Shown here: in pieces, positions 15,621 through 18,732 of the stretch | Layout of the letters: every line of letters starts with the position of its first letter | How positions within the stretch are numbered: the first letter of the stretch is position 1 | Assembly: GCA_031367345.1 (NCBI GenBank) | Contig: JANLPR010000130.1 | Coordinates: 1 to 18,732, forward strand | Length of the DNA: 18,732 nucleotides | Direction of reading: 5' to 3' | Origin: JADKIH01 sp031367345 | Lineage (GTDB): Bacteria; Bacteroidota; Bacteroidia; AKYH767-A; 2013-40CM-41-45 | Program-made: the position numbers and the translations under genes | The notes under the pieces: generated by a model | What the model saw: the letters and a program-made list of their open reading frames with translations, nothing else | Databases searched by the model: none | Told to the model about the DNA's origin: nothing

Positions 15621-15700
15621 AAAAGGCCACTAAAGTTAATTTATCCTAATTGTTTTCGATGATTTAATAATTTAATCTAACTTTCAGCACGTTTTCTAAT

Positions 15701-16504
15701 ATGAGCATTACTAAAGAGATTCTTCGGCCAATTAATGACACGCATTCTATTAAGGAGGCGGTCATTACGCTATTCCTTTCTAATCCTATAATTAAACCAG
15801 AAAGGTTTGATGCTTTAATTAAAAATGAGTTCAAAGAAGTATTTCAAAAATTTGAACCAACAAGTCAAGTTGAATTTCAATTCAAGGGGAAAGAAAATGG
15901 CATTGTTGAAGGTTCAGCCCCTTTGGTTCAAGAAAATGTCGGTTTCATATTTTCGAAATTTGACCAAGGTAAAACAGTTGCCGCTTTACAGGCAAGAAAT
16001 GAAGTAAGTAGAACCTTTATATCATATCACTCATTAGATTATTCAGACTGGGACATTTTTTTTGATGAGTTTATTAAACTTGCATCAACGGTTGCAAATT
16101 TTCATTCGCAATTATTTGTTAATGCCTTTAGTCTACATTATATTGATGAGTTTGAATGGTTAAATAAAGGTGAAATTGATGCTAAACAGGTATTTAACGA
16201 AAATGCAACACTTTTGCCCAAAGATTTTTTTCAAAGTAAAGTAACAAATTATCAATTAGTAACTTTAAAGAGTAACAGTTACGAATACTATGATAGGATT
16301 GAAATAAAAGTTGAACAAAGGCCTAAAACATTTCTTACTGTTAGCCATAATGTGGTTCAAAACTTGAATGACAATGTATTAATGAATGACTTAATTTCAA
16401 GTGCGAAGTTTAAAGAAATGCTTTATCTTGCCCATGAACATAATAAAAAAACCTTAGCAAATATTTTCAGAGAAGATGTTTGTTCACTAATAGGATTGAA
16501 ATGA
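15701..16504 (+). CDS. TIGR04255-like family protein, first gene of three-gene cassette
   Basis: The 267-residue product resembles the sporadically distributed TIGR04255 family, which has no known function. The matching pattern is SIKEAVITLFL near the N-terminus, LQARNEVSRTFISYHSLDYSDWDIFFDEF in the middle (the '...Y..W..F' element), RIEIKVEQRP, and a C-terminal helix LYLAHEHNKKTLANIFREDV like the family's closing 'LHE...F...IT'. No catalytic motif, signal peptide or membrane segment is seen, so it is probably cytoplasmic. A weak -7 box (TAACTTTC, 15678-15685) lies 16 nt before the ATG. Its stop overlaps the next start as ATGA (16501-16504). Family assignment is from memory of the pattern and is moderately sure. 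Confidence 0.8.
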   Translation: MSITKEILRPINDTHSIKEAVITLFLSNPIIKPERFDALIKNEFKEVFQKFEPTSQVEFQFKGKENGIVEGSAPLVQENVGFIFSKFDQGKTVAALQARNEVSRTFISYHSLDYSDWDIFFDEFIKLASTVANFHSQLFVNAFSLHYIDEFEWLNKGEIDAKQVFNENATLLPKDFFQSKVTNYQLVTLKSNSYEYYDRIEIKVEQRPKTFLTVSHNVVQNLNDNVLMNDLISSAKFKEMLYLAHEHNKKTLANIFREDVCSLIGLK

Positions 16505-17001
16505 TGAACTGCTCACCAGATATTGCAATTTATGATACATCTTCATTTACTATTTTAAATGAAATCAGAGATCGTAAATCAAAAGGGATTAATCTATATA
16601 AGGCATACTTAACTCCTGTTGAGTTAAATCCTGTAAACGAAACAATTCAATTAATTCAACAATTATCTAAAGTTGGTGAAAATTGGGATGGCTATGATGC
16701 TAAAGCACCCGATTTGAAAATAATAGAAAATGCGGTTTATTTTTTAAACTCACTTCCTTCGTATTACCAAAAGATGTTAAACATAAGTGACATCAGTTTA
16801 ACTCCATATGGAACTGTAGTTCTCGAGTGGTATAAAAATGATTTGCATTATGTTTCAATCGAGATTGGAGCAACGAAACTTGGATTGATTAGCGAAACAG
16901 CCACTGGAGAAAACCCTTATTTTGATGGAATTGAAATCTTTTCTAATGAAGCGATTAATAAAATTTTGCCAGTGTTTTATCAAGTTTTTTCGAAAGCATG
17001 A
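16501..17001 (+). CDS. 'NWDGY' protein of unknown function, second gene of cassette
   Basis: The 166-residue product holds a motif I have seen in many uncharacterised bacterial proteins: GENWDGYDAKAPDL (Asn61-Trp62-Asp63-Gly64-Tyr65), then a helix ENAVYFLNSLP, then ISLTPYGTVVLEWYKND (Pro102 to Trp110) and a strand with HYVSIEIG. No function is established that I know of. The open frame extends to 16480, but ATG 16501 overlaps the upstream stop as ATGA, a classic sign of coupled translation, so I use it; ATG 16504 follows at once. There is no signal peptide or membrane segment. The ATGA overlap indicates it is made in step with the TIGR04255-like protein. Confidence 0.8.
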   Translation: MMNCSPDIAIYDTSSFTILNEIRDRKSKGINLYKAYLTPVELNPVNETIQLIQQLSKVGENWDGYDAKAPDLKIIENAVYFLNSLPSYYQKMLNISDISLTPYGTVVLEWYKNDLHYVSIEIGATKLGLISETATGENPYFDGIEIFSNEAINKILPVFYQVFSKA

Positions 17002-17539
17002 TAAAACTCAAGGGGAGCAAATACCAATTGAAATTTCTCCAGAAGAGGTAATATTACGAGGCGTTGTAAAACCTTTATTTGCTGGTAGCAAAGGGTTAAA
17101 GGAGTATGTTTTCTTACCTCCGCCAAAAAGGGCAAGAAAAGATGTGTCTGTATTAAGACTTAATTATTCGAACGTGAATTTTTGCAAAAGCCATTTTAAA
17201 AGTCTAAATATGGGTGCAAATTTATATTCTGGAATTGCGGCAATATTACCAAAGCATATTTCCGAAATAAATAATCAAACAAATTTGATTTTTACTAATG
17301 GTGAAGAATTAAGTGTTTCAATTGAAGCAACACCTGACTATTCGTCTGGATTGATAATGCACGCTGATATTATTTACTCACATTCTGATTCTGACGAAGG
17401 TTTAGACGATGAACCGAAAACTTTTTTACGAAAAATCGCTAAAGAGTTAGTGAAGAGAGCGAAATATTTTGAAGACCCAAGTCCAATTTTAAGCGAATGG
17501 AACGGAGTGGAAATTAGTGGTGAGGTTTTTAATAGCTAA
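16946..17539 (+). CDS. 'EEVILRG...VSVLRL' protein of unknown function, third gene of cassette; start uncertain
   Basis: The recognisable part begins at ISPEEVILRGV (about 30-40) and continues with YVFLPPPKRARKDVSVLRLNYSNVNFCKSHF, a pattern (E-x-[IV]-x-R-G ... F-x-P ... VSV-x-R) found in small uncharacterised bacterial proteins. The C-terminal half is acidic (HSDSDEGLDDEP). No function is known to me. The frame has ATGs at 16922, 16925 and 16946, all inside the preceding gene by at least 56 nt, an unusually long overlap. An ATGA-type start at 16998, like the one joining genes one and two, is in another frame; one extra G in the GGGG at 17012-17015 would join it to this frame just before EQIPIEISPEEV. 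So either the long overlap is real or there is a one-base deletion or sequence error. Confidence 0.7.
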   Translation: MKRLIKFCQCFIKFFRKHDKTQGEQIPIEISPEEVILRGVVKPLFAGSKGLKEYVFLPPPKRARKDVSVLRLNYSNVNFCKSHFKSLNMGANLYSGIAAILPKHISEINNQTNLIFTNGEELSVSIEATPDYSSGLIMHADIIYSHSDSDEGLDDEPKTFLRKIAKELVKRAKYFEDPSPILSEWNGVEISGEVFNS

Positions 17540-17544
17540 AGTTA

Positions 17545-17892
17545 TTATTCAAGTTTCAAATCAATATTATTTTCAAGCATCGAACTTAGCAAAGGCGGAG
17601 GTGTATACCCTGTAAGAGTTAATTCACCTTCAATCTCCACCCAATCAGTATTTGCAGAGGAATAGAACCACTCCTTAACCCCTGTAACAAATTGAACTTT
17701 TTTTATTGGCTTTTCTTTCTTTGGTAAGTCAAAACCAAACCTGTCGAAGATATGACGGTCTTTCATAACTTCAATTATGTTATAGTAAGTGGCAACGCAA
17801 ATAATCGAATTAGCTTTGTCTTTCTTTTCTAAGTCGGGTTCTGTGAAAATCTTACTGCTATACTTTAGGATTTCAATTAGGATTTTTTCCAA
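17545..17892 (-). CDS. Hypothetical small protein, TTG start, converging on the cassette
   Basis: This open frame gives 115 residues, with a helical, lysine-rich N-terminal half (ILIEILKYSSKIF, DLEKKDKANSIICVATYYNII) and a C-terminal half with TDWVEIEGELTLTGYTPPPLL. I do not recognise a family. The only upstream start is TTG at 17892, directly after an in-frame stop; the next ATG is at 17766 and would give 73 residues. Its stop is 5 bp from the end of the third cassette gene, so the two converge tightly. It could be a genuine small accessory gene, possibly immunity-like or an antitoxin, but it could also be the remnant of a longer one; nothing in the sequence decides this. Confidence 0.55.
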   Translation of the reverse strand: MEKILIEILKYSSKIFTEPDLEKKDKANSIICVATYYNIIEVMKDRHIFDRFGFDLPKKEKPIKKVQFVTGVKEWFYSSANTDWVEIEGELTLTGYTPPPLLSSMLENNIDLKLE

Positions 17893-18345
17893 TTACTTAA
17901 TCGATAATTAAATTGGCCTGCTTGCTTTATAGAATTTGCGCCTCACTCTAAGTTTCTTCGTTTCCTTTTTTCTGTGAAAAATCTGAATTTTTACATTACA
18001 GCATAGGTGTTTGATTGCTTTAATTAATCACTTCGATTTTTTTGGTTTACCTGAATGAAATTCGACTAAAAAATTACTACTTTAGTTGATTGGAAAATTA
18101 TCTTTTTCGAATTTCGGAAAGAATACGTTTGATCATTTTCTATTCTTTTTCAACCGGATTGAAATTATCTTTGTCAACTTAGTTCAACTTGGTCGTTCTA
18201 TTATTAGAATTTTTATAACTTGTCGGATTATTAGTAAGCCTATTAAAGTTATTTAGCAGAAATCATTTATATAGCAAAAAATATTTATACGTTAACAACA
18301 GAGTAGCCAACTCAACTATCTCTTTAAGCATTATTGAATTACTAT
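17893..18345. other. AT-rich intergenic stretch before hsdM
   Basis: I see no convincing gene here. It holds an imperfect direct repeat, GATTGGAAAATTATCTTT (18088-18105) and GATTGAAATTATCTTT (18157-18172). The second copy ends in TATCTTTG (18166-18173), an exact TAnnTTTG -7 match that could drive hsdM with a leader of about 165 nt; no clear -33 TTTG stands at the right distance. A short echo, CAACTTAGTTCAACTT, follows. The repeat could be a regulator site. The composition is clearly poorer in G and C than the hsdM coding sequence that follows. Confidence 0.5.
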
Positions 18346-18732
18346 ATGTTCGAACAAACCTTTAAAAACATCGATGACATTCTCCATAAGGATGCGGGAT
18401 GCGGCAGTGAATTAGATTACGTTGAACAGACCTCTTGGGTGCTGTTCTTAAAATACCTCGACGATTTAGAGAAAGACAAGAAGACGGCGGCGGAACTGAC
18501 GGGAAAGACCTATACCAATATCATTTCTCCTAAGTACCATTGGTCGAAATGGGCAATGCCGAAGGGGAAAGACGGAAAGCTCGACCATCACAAAGCTCTT
18601 ACGGGGGATGACCTTGTTGTTTTTGTGAATCAAGATTTGTTTCCTTACCTCAAAAAGTTTAAAGCATCTGCGGAAAATGCCGATACGATTGAATATAAAA
18701 TCGGTGAGATTTTCAGCGAATTGAAAAACCGT
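18346..18732 (+). CDS. hsdM: Type I restriction-modification DNA methyltransferase HsdM, 5' part
   Basis: The frame opens with ATG and runs through the right edge of the window (129 codons seen). The sequence MFEQTFKNIDDILHKDAG, ELDYVEQTSWVLFLKYLDDLE and YHWSKWAMPK is the typical start of HsdM, the N6-adenine methyltransferase subunit of type I restriction-modification, and corresponds to its helical N-terminal domain. The catalytic NPPF motif would lie beyond the edge. hsdS and hsdR genes are expected downstream but cannot be seen. The coding sequence is visibly richer in G and C than the 2.6 kb before it, suggesting a different origin. Confidence 0.92.
   Translation, partial: MFEQTFKNIDDILHKDAGCGSELDYVEQTSWVLFLKYLDDLEKDKKTAAELTGKTYTNIISPKYHWSKWAMPKGKDGKLDHHKALTGDDLVVFVNQDLFPYLKKFKASAENADTIEYKIGEIFSELKNR

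Noticed and set aside
15409..15633. Open frame of 74 codons spanning the tRNA-Val gene and its terminator.
   Set aside because: It reads straight through the promoter -7 box, the tRNA and the terminator hairpin; no independent sign of coding.

Overview
This window comes from a Bacteroidota chromosome. Three things point there: several promoters of the Bacteroidota type (-7 box TAnnTTTG), a gliding-motility ABC ATPase (GldA), and a TonB whose N-terminus carries the FERKNKSYGAYELR-type motif typical of that phylum. The sequence is AT-rich with few strong Shine-Dalgarno sites. I cannot assign a genus. The window is mostly ordinary core genome up to the tRNA gene at about 15.5 kb, and accessory DNA after it.

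Region 1 (1-5.25 kb, plus strand): the end of an 82-bp tandem repeat built on a GATTCGCC-GT-GGCGAATC hairpin; era; a penicillin-acylase-family hydrolase 2 bp after era; a secreted TlpA-like thioredoxin protein; a clear terminator; and a degenerate TACTACTCAC-type intergenic repeat.

Region 2 (5.25-8.8 kb, minus strand): gldA, then a secreted protein built from about ten copies of a short beta-propeller-like motif, then metK. A -7 box and a SAM-II-type riboswitch lie between the last two, so metK is probably transcribed separately and controlled by its product, S-adenosylmethionine.

Region 3 (8.9-10.7 kb, plus strand): rsgA-dtd-MazG-like, a tight operon for ribosome assembly, removal of D-amino acids from tRNA, and probable nucleotide clean-up. 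Its promoter sits almost on the rsgA ATG. Converging on it (10.7-12.2 kb, minus strand) are a beta-barrel outer-membrane protein and a secreted alpha/beta hydrolase.

Region 4 (12.3-15.3 kb, plus strand): tonB, exbB, exbD and a second TonB/TolA-like gene. Together they can encode a complete inner-membrane energy-transduction complex with two different transducers.

Region 5 (15.4-18.7 kb): tRNA-Val(TAC) with its own promoter and terminator, then a 10-nt direct repeat with an 11-bp period that looks like an integrase-related site. Next comes a three-gene cassette (a TIGR04255-like protein, an 'NWDGY' protein and an 'EEVILRG...VSVLRL' protein), a converging small ORF, 450 bp of AT-rich non-coding DNA, and the start of a type I restriction-modification methyltransferase gene (hsdM) cut by the window edge. 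This looks like the left part of a tRNA-anchored defence or genomic island. The three-gene cassette is the best candidate for an undescribed system. Its third gene has a doubtful start and may carry a one-base frameshift.
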